Shown here in pieces: positions 1 through 11,924 of a stretch of 64,000 bases of DNA (positions are counted from its first letter, which is position 1; each line of letters opens with the position of its first letter). This DNA is from Varroa destructor (taxonomy: Eukaryota > Arthropoda > Arachnida > Mesostigmata > Varroidae). Position numbers and translations under genes: made by a program. The DNA is taken from positions 37,415,472-37,479,471 of the forward strand of contig NW_019211455.1 in NCBI RefSeq assembly GCF_002443255.2, written 5' to 3'. The notes beneath the pieces are model-generated. The model worked only from the letters and a program-made list of their open reading frames with translations, was not told where the DNA came from and made no database searches.

Positions 1-3000
1 ATGCCCCCCGCACGGGCTCTAAACACGTTCGAGCGCAAACGAACAGTACCGCTAGTCGCGACAGCACTTGTCGTCACGGATCCTTGTGAGCCATCGGTGG
101 CTTCCTGTGGGTATTCAATGGCAGCTGTAGCATTTTGGATCAGATGTTTGAGCTCCTCAGTTTGACGCCTTTTCTGCAGAATGTTAGCCATTTTATGAGG
201 AACAGGTCCCAAAAGCTCGGTTGCTTTCTCTGGCGCCTCTTTGTGAAAGCGGAGTAGGTGCTGCCATGTTTTGGCCCGACTAACAAAACCTTTATTGCAG
301 CGCGGACAGAAAAGTTTATAAGCGAACGTGTGTTTAACAATTTCATGATCAGAGCACGAAGCGACTGTGTGAAAGCTTGCGTCACAGTAACGGCACTTAT
401 GGGGCCTTTCATCAGTGTGCAAACGCAAATGGTACGGCAGATGGTGTGGTTTGAAGGCTTTACTGCACATCGAGCACCGGTAGAACTCTTTGCCAGGATC
501 ATTATGAAAAACGATACGATGTGACATGAGGGTGGCTTCCAGATCAAACTGCCTGCCGCAAATCTCGCAAGCGAATACCGCATCGGTCTGCATTCTCCGC
601 TCCCGACGGTGCACCAGACCTTCCTCCATATTACGTTTTTCTATGTGCTGCCGTTGAAGACGGTACAGCGATGTCTTAAATGGGTTATGCTTAAGCATAT
701 GCTTCAACAGCTCTTTGTAGCTCTCAGTGCCCTGGTCGCATATGTCACAAATGTACAACAACGGATTTTTGTCATGATTTCGGTTAACATGGTCCAACAT
801 GAATGGCTCGTTCTCGAACATTTTGTTACAGTGCGCACATACGACGCCATCTCCTCGATTGTGGTGCTTCACATGCGTGTCGATCGCTTCGCGATTATCA
901 CGGCTGAAAGTTCTGTTGCAAAATTGGCATATCCACCATCGATCTTGCGGCCCGTGCCGTTCACCGATGTGAGCTTGAATACCGGCTAAAGTGTCGTTAC
1001 CAACTCCGCAGGCAGGACAGCGGAACGGTTTTTCATTTTCAATGTGCTCTTTTTGCCTGTGTACCTGCATGCCTTTTGAACTATATGATCGGAAATCACA
1101 CAACGTGCATTGGATCTCCTCCATGCCAAGTCGTTCCAGCTCCTGTGGCGACAATGAATCTCTATGCTTTGTTACTACATGCCAATCCCGATGTTTTTCG
1201 GATTGGTACTTTTGACCACATACACCACAAGAGTGTTCTTTAATAATTCCATGAACTTCTCTCATGTGTCGGTCCCGATGTAAACCCATCGAAAAGCTCT
1301 TATTACACACCTGACACTTTTTGGGAAATTTCGGATTACACTTTTTTTCATGATTTAATAAAGCTTCTGGCGAAACAAAACGTTTTGAGCACTTGATGCA
1401 TTCAGGCGCCTCAACAACCTGAACGCTATGGTTGTTGGACATGTGCACCTCGAGAGCCTGTGCATTTGTGAAGCGCACTCGTCGATTAATCTTCAGGCAA
1501 ACCGGACAGTGAAGTTTGTCTTGCGACTCCTCAGCTGTATTATCGTCTTGCGATGCTTTCGCTTCTTCAATTTGGGTCACTTCTTTTCTTTTTCGCTTAA
1601 CACCACTCCGTGTTTCAGACCGTTGAGGAGATTCCACTATTTCCAGCTTCGTTGTGATAGCTTTTTTTTCGGTAAGCTCATCGGCAACTTCGCCTTCGCT
1701 AGCAGTCTTCGCTTGCACTGTTTCAGGCTGTTGAGGCTTCTCCTGACGTGGCTCCTGCTGTCGTTGTGGCTGAGTACTCAAAACAATCTGCTCAAAATCT
1801 TTATAAATTGCTTTGAAGGAGACATCACTGTTAGTCAAAATATCTTCGTTTCCATCAATTTCGAGAACGGTCGTTCTGACGCGACTTGCTTTTGGCGACG
1901 TGTGAGACCGTACTACTGTTGTTTTTCCACTCTCTGCTGTATGGCGAGAAAGGATTCTGCTTGCTAGCTGTAGACAACCCTCATAGAAGGATCCAGGGAC
2001 TGTATTCCAACAACTGACAGTTAGCTGATTCGCCGCACCGACCTGCAATGCAAAAATTACAACGCAATTTCAAATTGCAATCATTCGCAATATCCTCCTT
2101 TAAACAGCTGGTAGAGCCTGTATGAAAATCAGCAGTCACTCGTTTACACACGCATAAATCCTTGATCTCAGAACGTATTCACGGAATGATATTGAGACTT
2201 GAAAAAGCCAATAACCAATATGTTCTTTCCCGTTTACGTATACTGACCGATTATGAAAATCCCTTGTAATCCTGACAAAATGTTTACACAACGGACTGAT
2301 TATTTTATCCTTTGAAAAGACTGCATCAATAAACCCTATAAAGTAACTAAGGCATTAAATAGTAAACGCACTACCTGTTGAACAATGGTTGCAGAATGCC
2401 GATTCCAGAAAACGGTCATTTCGACCTGATTCTCACTTGGTTGCTTCGAATTTAAATGTAGCTGGTATAGCTGCCCTCCGACTTCGGCACGGCCTCTGTA
2501 ACAGAAGTATGCTATTGACCGACAGAAGTTTTTATCACAAAATAGATTAGGGATAATTGCTCTGACAAAAAATACAGAAGCACTAGTGAACGTATAACTT
2601 GAATTAAAAAGAAATCAAGTAATAAGTTTTCTTTGTTAAACTACATAAAAACTAAATGTGTCTACTAGGTATTAAATTTACTGCGAGAAACAATACAAAC
2701 ATAGATAGAACACCACTTTACCGGCGAATGTTGCTACGTGAGCAGCTGTTTGTGTTTTTGTGCAGTAGGATCTCCTTAGCCGAATCACACTGAAGAGAAC
2801 ATTCACTACAAGAAAACTTCTTCGATTCCGTTGCATTACTTTGATGAGAATTCCGTTCTAAATGGTTTTGCTGCTGAAGTTGCGGCAAACTTTGTCGAAG
2901 AGGTTTACGGCCAATATGTAGCACCTGGTAATAGCAAATGTGATATTGATAAATTAATCAAAGATTAAGTTAATTATTATGCTAAATAAATGTCCATGAC

Positions 3001-4180
3001 CCCAAAAAATCTCGAATAGCTTCAAATGTGCCATCGACTGAAAAAAAAAAGAGACAATCCCAATGAAACATCAAGCGGGTGTTTCAAAAACAAAATGGGT
3101 ATGGGACTAACAGGAGAAAAAGTTATATTGGATCAGGCTCGTAAGAGAATTTTTAATTGTTAAATCTATACGTAAACATGCAATCTGTTCATATTTCATT
3201 TGACACCTTGGCATTATTATAAGCTAAATGTTTGCTAAAAACTGCAAACTACTCTTTTTCAGGAGCCACATCAAGCTCCGATCAATACCCCAATCATGAC
3301 AGGCCCCTAGATACGACTACTTCTATGTGTCGAGTCTTACGTCCAATATTGCCGTTAGGCTCTTCATCGGACGACTGGCTCCCAGCACGAAATAAAGGCT
3401 GTCTATGCTCGTGTTCGAGCCTACACAACAATGTGTCCCTAAGATTAGCAGGCAAATACATTTCCCGCTAAGCTATGGCGGGGACTTAAAGCTATCTGGT
3501 GGAAGATAACTTTTCCATCTTTTGAACGTTCCGTTCTAACCTAAATGTTGCCAATATTCATAATAATATATTGATTATAAAATGAAAATCCACGAAGTAC
3601 TGATAGTAATTCTAATTTGCGCATAAAGAATAGCGCTTGTTAACGGGTCTAAAAGTAAAATATGTTCATACGTGATTGATTAACCGATAAATACTTCTAA
3701 ACGGTACAACGGATGATACGATTATTACCTTAATACTTATAAAAATTATATTAAAAACATTACAAAGGAACGCAATGTAAGGACCAATTTGCAAACACTT
3801 CGATAATAGGTTTTCAAAAAACCACAGATTTGAATTCTGAATTTTATATTCTAATCTGTTTGAATATAATAATCTGTTTATCTCTCAATTTATTTTTTGA
3901 TATATGCATGTCTTTAAACAAATATGTTCAATGGCTAGTTGGCATGTATACGTACAGACTTGAATAATAATGTTTAGTATATTTGTGCATTGCATTGTAA
4001 CGCTCCGTAGCTTACTTTCGTCACAGGATCGACTCGAATGGAGTCCGCCTTAGGAACATTCTCCAGATCATTTTCGCACTCTCCGACAACGAGAGTGATC
4101 ACTTCCCCTTTAGCCAAGCCCTTAGGAAATTCCAGCTTTGCCGAAAACGGCAAAAGGTTCGAATTGATTCTGACAATCAT
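1..4180 (-). CDS. Multi-C2H2 zinc-finger protein, 3' end beyond the window
   Basis: This is a probable nuclear DNA-binding protein. Exons read on the minus strand: 4180-4016, 3467-3315 (its donor is uncertain), 2924-2722, 2495-2375 and 2042-1, where the frame is still open at the window edge. Joins are in phase; the 2722/2495 join splits an Arg codon (CG|A). The last exon carries about 13 C2H2 fingers from roughly 1515 to 230, for example CQVCNKSF, CGVCGQKY, CEICGRQF and CRYCDASF, each followed by paired His. Exon 2924-2722 has one atypical C2HC finger (CSECSLQC...H...C). Between them is a Gln/Glu/Lys-rich linker with a basic VKRKRKE stretch that could be a nuclear signal. The start Met at 4180 follows an in-frame TAA. 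At least 894 residues are visible. The large exon has no true ATG-to-stop frame because it runs off the edge. I do not recognise an orthologue. Confidence 0.85.
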
Positions 4181-5574
4181 AGCTGCAGCTGGATCTTCCA
4201 ATTAACACGCATCCTGAGTCTAAACCACTTCCTCACAACGACATTTGCTGCACTTTAACGGGTTCAAGTATTCACCTGAATCACTACTGTCTCCATATAA
4301 AAATGAAAATAATGAAATGAATTATGAAGTCGCCATTAAACTCTAACTTTCAACGAACTCCTATCAAATATTTGAGTTTGTTTACGTTCTGTCGAACATG
4401 ACCGGATATATTGCGGTCAGGAGAGAGCGGAGCGATACACAATATGGCGCCAGCAACTAGATCGCGCAGAGTTACAAGGCGCTATTTAGCTTGATTAAAA
4501 AAGTTATTGTGAATTCGTTTGTTGTCTATGGTAGAAGCAATCAAACAAATTGTTATCATAGGCCAGCATCTTAGGCGAATCGGTTGAGAGGTATACTTAG
4601 GTGCAAGAGCTGATGTTTGCTATTCTAAGTGACATTTGGAATGAACCGAACGTACAGCCGTCTTTGCGTACGAATAATCGCATTTGCATTTTTGCATGTA
4701 TATGATAAGGACCTAAGTTAATAAGTATATTACGACTGGGAATAAATTCACTGTCGAAGAAACTGATCTTACTTTCAAGGAGTAGCAATACGAAAGTGTG
4801 ATATACCAAGATGCTAATACATACTGAATGATTCCTAAAAATTTAAGCTATAACTTTTGTATATAGTAGTTCATTTCACACATGTTCTCCCTTCGTCGCT
4901 ACGTGCGCTCTTTAGGCATTTTCATGATCAATTTGCAAAGATAAGATGCCTAAGAAAACCGTATAGGGTATGCAGGTAACAAGCTGCAAACCTACGTTAT
5001 GAAGCGGTCCCATTTATATTGTCAAGCACTAGAACTGTCGATTTTGGTGATTGCACCAAACCTCCAAAATCGCTGCAAAAAAGCCATTGCTATAAATAAA
5101 TATACCAATTACTTAAAAACAGAAAGTCTATGTCTTAGCACGTGTCAAGACCCTGGTAATGCGTTTCTAAGTCTGTTTCATAGAAGTGCATTTAGAAAAA
5201 GGGTCCATGCTTTCCTTTTAAAATTTTAGAATTAATAGTTGGACTCCTAAGAGACTCTTCTTATAAAACATTCTCTAAGAAATGCCTCGCTGGATTCTTC
5301 AATTGAAATTTATTCACCAATAGAGGCCCCTATATTCTGAATAAGAAACGTGATCAACCTGATATTTTCTTTGTCCTCTTAGGAAAAACTCCAAATTCGC
5401 TCCAAAACGCTCTCTGTGCAAGTCGTCTGGCTGCAACGACAAAGTTTGACAGGTTATTTTGTCAAAATATTTTTTCCCACTGGTTAGAGAAACGACAAAA
5501 GTATAGAAGTGCCATCAAAGGTGCCTCAGTTTGCGAAAGTATCTGCGGGGAACTCAAAAGTGGCAATAAACAGA
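4181..5574. other. Divergent intergenic region
   Basis: This gap separates the divergently transcribed zinc-finger gene and the METTL27-like gene, so it probably holds both promoters. I see no protein-like frame, no clear TATA box and no RNA gene. Short open frames here lack splice context and coding character. Confidence 0.5.
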
Positions 5575-7303
5575 ATGTCAGAAAAGGGGACGGGAGCAGG
5601 CAAAGCGGCATCAGCGGCCAGTAAGGGAACGGCAAATAAGCAGAGAAGCAGGAGGAAATCAGAACTAAACGACAAGTCCGAGTCGGACTCTTCGTTCGGT
5701 AGGCTCGTCGGTGAGTAATCTGACATTGTCAGAGAGGCCTCCTTCGGAGGATCGGATAAAATGCGATAAATTCGGGTATCAGTCACGACCTTTCAAGGAA
5801 AATCTGCCCCAGGCCGGGTGGATGTAAGTTTCAGGTATTCATTAGACACCAGATAATATTCGAGTTCCTTGCTAGTGATTGTTGATCATAGCTTACTTGT
5901 GTATTTATAGGTGGATAAATTGTACAACAGGTAAACTTTGAATTGAGAGAAACATTCTGCAGGTTGTACGTCGTAAGGTAAAACGCATAACATAATCTCT
6001 ATGAAAAGTTAGGAACCACCGAAACGCTCTAACATTCATAAGTGCTCGTGAGTCTTACAGCAGTCGTGTGATATAAGTCATTTGAGCCAACGCGCTCTGT
6101 CTGATCCTCGAAATGTTATGAGGCTTTCACACCAATTTTGATTCAAGTATTTTTTCTTGGATTTTTCAATGAACTGTCTCATGTCCTAACAATTAGTTCT
6201 CTTGGGCGCTAAGAAAATTTGGTATTTAATCTAGCCTACCTCTATTTTGGCTGGGTTTCCTCCAGATAGGAGCATGTTTGCGGAAGCCAAGATCATATCA
6301 GGTGTGTCTACAAAATCGTCAATCAGTATCACTGGTTTAGATAACATATGGGATTGCGCGGTTGCTGATAATCTTCCTGAGGATACTAAACATTTCTACG
6401 ACCTCTGGGCCAATAACTATGAGGAGGACATGCGTTCCATGCAGTATCGCGCTCCTGAAATCCTCGCAGAATACATTATTAATACTCTCCGAATTGACCG
6501 AAACGCAAAGATACTTGACGCGGGGTGTGGAACAGGTCTGCTTGGTGAGGAGCTTAGGAAACGTGGTAAGCAACTATTTTAACTATTGTGGTCACCAAGT
6601 GGTGTGGTACCAATACCTTCATCGACGCAAATTAGGTTTAAATAAAATATGAGGCTTCGTAGACTTAGTAATTGTTAGTAGATCAATTTTTTTACTAAAA
6701 GATCTCCATGGGATTGATATTGGAAAGATACTGATCACAAAAGAGCTTGCAACAGAGTTTTTTAATCTATTAAATAGAGTCAACTTCACTAACCAGCAAA
6801 AACGGAGACGCATCGTACGCTATCGTTCAGTTTAGTTAAGAATTTACCGTTAAAAATGGTAAATGTTTTTTCATTCGATTTGGCTGTTTTCAGGGTTCAC
6901 TCATATGGACGGGGTAGATTGCAGCCATTGTATGCTCGACTTGGCGTTACCAAAAGCGGTCTATAGAAAAACTGAAGTGGTTCATGTCTTGCCCAGCATG
7001 ACAGAGCCACCCATACATGTCGATTATCGCTACGAATGCATTGCACTCTGCGATGCATTTCAGCCTGGTCACATTACACCTGGTTGTTTGCCGAAGTTGG
7101 CTGCCATGCTTACCGATAAGGGCGTGATTGCCTTCTGCCACAGAAAGCTCTCCTCCGACAACCTTCGAAAGAGTGTGTTTGGCCCAGCAGATTTTGCTGC
7201 TGCTGTGGCAGCGTCTGGAGTAACACTTAAAGAGAGCAAAGATGTTGAAGGTTATCGAAGAATGCCCCCTACCAAGGGCCAGCTTGGCTATTTTGCTAAG
7301 TGA
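5575..7303 (+). CDS. METTL27: METTL27 (WBSCR27)-like SAM-dependent methyltransferase
   Basis: Predicted class I S-adenosylmethionine methyltransferase; the substrate is not deducible. Exons are 5575-5710, 6266-6565 and 6894-7303, with donors GTGAGT and GTAAGC, acceptors CTCCAG and TTTCAG, and all junctions in phase 1, giving 281 residues. Residues 88-100 (HFYDLWANNYEED) and the following YRAP match the N-terminal signature of vertebrate METTL27. ILDAGCGTG at about 128-136 is the SAM-binding motif I, and the HMDGVDCSHCML segment after the second junction is the motif II region ending in the acidic loop. The first exon encodes a low-complexity Lys/Ser/Ala-rich extension absent from the human protein. 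The ATG at 5575 is the first in frame after an in-frame TAG at 5485. The gene looks intact. METTL27 is known as a poorly characterised member of the family; the identity here rests on the two signatures and gene length. Confidence 0.88.
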
Positions 7304-7704
7304 GCTTGCCGTATACACACGTCAGCACAAGGCTCAATGGACGATCTATCCAATTAGCTTGGCTCGTTTTCCGTCGAGAAATGAAGTATCTTTTCAGACG
7401 GACGAGTGCAGCTTACACAACCGGTTATACACGGCCCTGTTGTACAGCAACACGAATGTTATTTTCTACTCTGACTCAACAGATTATGTCAGACTGTGAG
7501 TGCAGTTTTGTGACTTGCAAATGTTATTTAATGTTAAAAAATATTTTGTCTTTATTTGCTGTAATCCTTAATTGACTCTTACTTACTACTTGATTAAAAT
7601 CTCATTAGCTAACAGCGCAATCGACCCTGATAAAATGCCAGAAATCTCAGTACTTATTCCGCACTATGTCCGCGCCTTCTCTTACCTGTTTCGCCCTAAC
7701 GTAA

Positions 7705-7710
7705 AATAAA
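7705..7710 (+). promoter_or_regulatory. Possible poly(A) signal of the METTL27-like gene
   Basis: An AATAAA lies about 400 bases after the stop codon on the same strand. AT-rich background makes this a weak call. Confidence 0.25.
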
Positions 7711-9253
7711 AAAAAGTTATGCATAATCGTCAGCCATTATTTTAATTCTTTCACAAATTGCCCCCAGGTGGAAGCACCAGTCACGGATATTCGAACACGC
7801 TCATAGTGAGTGGGGCACGTCTTGTGGTTAATGTTTGGATAGATTTCTGTTAAACAACCTCGGATTGAACTCTTTAGAAACATATTTGAAAAAGTAATTT
7901 AGGAAAAAGAAGGTATCGATGAACCTGAAATAAAGATCAAAGCACATTGCTTGTTAAATCGCGTGTATTTTAGTCTAAAATAATATTCAATTTGACCTGT
8001 ATGACCCTGTTCAAAATTAAAGTGGCGCATAAATTTTGCTGAATCTGGGTTATTCTCTATAATATGGATCAGCACAACGAACGATTAGCAGAGCGAGCTC
8101 GAGTGGTTTATTTTAACTGGAGGACTCCATAGCGCGCACGGCAACCCATGGAATTGTGACCTGTAGCACATCAGGGATTTTTGCCTTAGAAGATTGTCTT
8201 AGGGCTGAGAAAAAGTTCAGAGGGGCGGTATGCAAAAGATGTGTGATCGTCAATTTTCTTAAGTCTTTGCTATGTGTGTTTTATTGGAATTAACTAAACA
8301 CTATCTGATTTAACATCAATTCTGCTGAGCTAGTGCAATGATGATCCGGCAAAAAACGTGATTGCACTAATTTGTTTCTGGGTTTGTTTTAAGGTGGCTG
8401 AAAGATATTGACTTCCCATAAGTGTGAATGGTTTTTCATGGCCATGCGCAGCGCAGCGAATTTTCTCTGCAGTAGTAATTTAAATAAACCAGTTCTAGCC
8501 TATAAAGCTAGCATAAAAAGTCTAGTAATCTTTTCAGGTTTACCCCATCAACTCCGCTAACTTAACCTTGAATACCTTCACGTGAAATAACGAGTAAGTG
8601 CTAATTAACCGCGCGAGAAAACTATTGTTACAGTAATTGAATGCCCAAGCATAATGCGTCGTATTTAGCCTCAAATGATTGCGTATGAATAAGTTTAACA
8701 AGTGTTTACCGATTTCCATTTCATATTAACTGTGCCACTGAAACTCAAAAAGGTATTTCAGGTAGGATTTCGAACTTTATATGGCATGCCAGTCACAACA
8801 AACTCGAATCAAGTAGTAAAGTACTCGTAACAATTTCCTATTTTATAATGATTAAACCATACATTATACTAGTCAATTGCATATAGCTATTATACCACTA
8901 TACGAGGTTGTCTGGTCTTGTATAATGTGTGGAGCGTCGGCGTGAAAATTGAAAAAGGAAGAGGGAGAACCAGTAGCTGTTACTTGATAGGAAAGAATGG
9001 AGAGGGCTGAGAAGGAAGAGGAGCGACTAGGCCGCCAATTGTTGGAGGTCGATAGAGATCCGTTGTTACATAGTAGACGATGATATACATTTCGGAAGAT
9101 AGCAGACGACACATACATGTATCGGCGAAAAGCGGTGTGATATGCGGGGAAGCCTGGTGGTGATCTGACTGACATGATAATGTTAAATAATGATAATAAT
9201 AAACATTATTTGTCCGATGAAAAACGTTCCCGTAGATAGTTTTTACGGTGCTT

Positions 9254-9279
9254 TTTTTGGCGACGATCGTCGCCAAAAA
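9254..9279. repeat. 26-base perfect palindrome
   Basis: Five T, then GGCGACGA, then its exact complement TCGTCGCC, then five A, with no loop. It lies between two genes. It could be the tip of a foldback element or a binding site for a dimeric factor; no transposon ends were found around it. Confidence 0.85.
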
Positions 9280-9637
9280 TGTCGCGATGTGTCGTTTGTC
9301 GGATCCCTCTACCTATAGTCTTTCCATTTACCAACACCGTTGTGCCCTCAGTTATACCAGTAATTTATTAGCTAATTGTCATTTGTTGTGCAATAACAGT
9401 TTCTTTCCGTCTTTGCTAGATGCCGTAACAGTCGACCCCGACACCCGTCCCCAGCCCAATTTCTATTCCCCTTTTCGGCCATTCGCTCCTCGAATAGCGA
9501 CTACTCTCTTCTATCCCTTACATTGCGCAGTTCCGTATAGTGATGTCTAGTAATCATATTCATGTATCAATTAGGAAGCGAAAAGGTAAAACTATAGCTA
9601 ATTAAAAATAACGTTGCATGACTTTATGCACATTTTT

Positions 9638-9643
9638 TTTATT
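9638..9643 (-). promoter_or_regulatory. Possible poly(A) signal of the receptor gene
   Basis: AATAAA on the minus strand about 135 bases beyond the receptor stop codon at 9778. Confidence 0.4.
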
Positions 9644-9777
9644 TATGCACATCTGTTTAATGGCCGTTCAATGGAATTTATGTACTGTTAGTTTTGTACT
9701 GAGACTTGGTCAAGATTATGGGCCTAGTGGGTTAATTTTGTTGGTTACAAGATCATGGAATGTTTCGCGGTCAACTT

Positions 9778-11886
9778 TTAACAGTTTTGAACTCGTGCAA
9801 GTTCAAGTGGAAAAATTAGATGAATTGAAGGGCGAATTCCCCTCTCAAGAATTGTACGAAGACGATCATTTACGTGTAGCCTTTCGTGCCTAGCAAACGG
9901 TTGAGAGTTGTGAGTCTCTACGTGCCGTTCGCAACAACCACCTCCGCTACTGGTTACGTTCTGCGGAGATGGCCGAATCATATTCTGCAATTCGATACAA
10001 TGTCGTTTTTAGATATGAACTCTGACGACAAAAATCTAAGCTAAATAATCTAGCATTTACGTGCATAGGCAAAATTTCGTTATAATAAAAAACTAAAACT
10101 TATTTGTGAAATATTTATGCACAAATCTACTGGAAACATTAGTTGATATAACTAACTTACGGCAATTCTCCTGGAAGTCTTTCCACCTTGGCCAAGACGG
10201 CGAGCCAATACGCTTCGGCACTCTCGGTTACAGACGACATGGGAGAGTGTCACTGCGGTGGGCTAGCCGAGGTTCGTGTAGAAAATCCATGCAAAAAGAG
10301 CGTTTATTTGTAGCGCAAAAACCAACTGTTATTCCCAGTTTCTTCTTTAGGGACAGAATATTATAGTGCAAAAGTTATGAAAAAGGTAGCAAAAATATGC
10401 ATATACTATTTTTGGCTTACATATGTATACAACATTTTTAATCATGATTCCACTAAGTGTGTACCTAGATGCTTGCAAACGTTCCGTAATTGTATTGACC
10501 AAGGAGGATTGGGAACTCTGAAGGTCTGTTCAGAGGGAAACATACCAAAACAAGAATACCAGTAATAAAGAATAGTACTCCAAATACGTCAGTGTCGTTG
10601 TCCCACTCGGATCGTACGAATGAACCAAAAATCCATTGGAGACTAAGTAAGAACGACATTATTGTCATTTGAGAGATATTCAGTCCTGCATTAGCAGTCA
10701 ACTGGCTATTGTCGGTCCGATGATGGTGATGATATAAAAGCAGAACACTGATCACTGTTGTGGTCAGAAGCGATGTCTGAAAGAACCTGATTTTTATCCA
10801 TTCGAACATAATGGTAGTCTAAAAGTTATCATTTTAGTATGTGAAGCCAATGGTAATATAAGCAAGCGTATTGCTCTCGGGTATCTCAGAAGCAGTTTTT
10901 CCATCCGACACATAAGGATTTATCACTCATGCATTTCTCTAATGATATCAACATGCTTCACTACTGCTTTGCCGGTCAGAGTTTTTTCTATAACAAACTA
11001 TTAGTATACCAATAAAACTAAATGGGTGTGTTTTGGAGACGTGGGTTGTCTCGGAGCTGCTCGGTACTCGAGCGAGAGAGCACATGCATGCCCAGGCGGA
11101 AGCGAAAAGCAATGTGTAAGCAAAGGAAGCCATGTGAGGAACAACACCCAAAAAGTATGCGTGCTATTGCCTCGGATAGTGACTGAGTGAAGTCGATAAC
11201 GAGAAGCGTTAAAACGAGTGGGAGTTAGCATGTAAAATCTAATATTTCAACTAAATTCGAGAACGCTCCGTGATTGTTGATATAAATTGCATTTATTTTC
11301 ATTATTGACTTTGCAGGCTTCTATTGGCCTTAACGTCAGGCTTCCTACACTATTACTATATAAAACTATTATTACAGCCAAATCAGTCTTATTTCAAACT
11401 ATTTCTCATTTACAATATACAAGAGCGATTGTTAGCTTGTTTTGCCGCAGCTTAAGTTCTTAACTTAGTTTGGCTCATAGTTGGTGCCACTTCTTATTAA
11501 GTTCAAGAGCGGCTTAATAAACTTAAATTATAACTTATCTCTACGTGTATACGCTATCTGTGTTACATCGTTACGTCTATGCTATGTCGTCGTGGCGTTT
11601 ATACAAAAATATTTTGAGAGTTGGAACATGTTCAACGACCATCAAAGAAATGATTTATCTGAAACTTCAGGTACTTACGACAGCAGGTGCCAACATATAG
11701 ATCGTGGAACCTCTGTCCACTAAGGTAGAGCACAACTGTTTCTCGTGAGGATCGTCTCGGCGTTCTGAGTAGACTTCAACTCCAAGGGTCACGTAAACCA
11801 GCGAAATAAAGTATGCGATACCGAGATAATACATAGACTGCAAGGATAGCATTAATGATTGCTTAAGTAGCGTATTCATTTTTGCC

Positions 11887-11924
<38 letters not shown>

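Larger units (their letters stand above)
7304..9777. other. Convergent intergenic region
   Basis: This holds the 3' flanks of the METTL27-like gene and of the receptor gene. Apart from the palindrome at 9254-9279 and two possible poly(A) signals I see no supported feature. Confidence 0.5.

Noticed and set aside
140..583. Minus-strand frame of 147 codons
   Set aside because: It is an off-frame shadow within the zinc-finger exon; the in-frame reading gives intact C2H2 fingers.
1428..1967. Plus-strand open frame of 179 codons
   Set aside because: It lies opposite the zinc-finger exon, which has clear C2H2 motifs and splice-phase support.
3232..3471. Plus-strand exon after a TTTTTCAG acceptor
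   Set aside because: No partner exons on plus, whereas the minus strand reads a phase-compatible exon of the zinc-finger gene.
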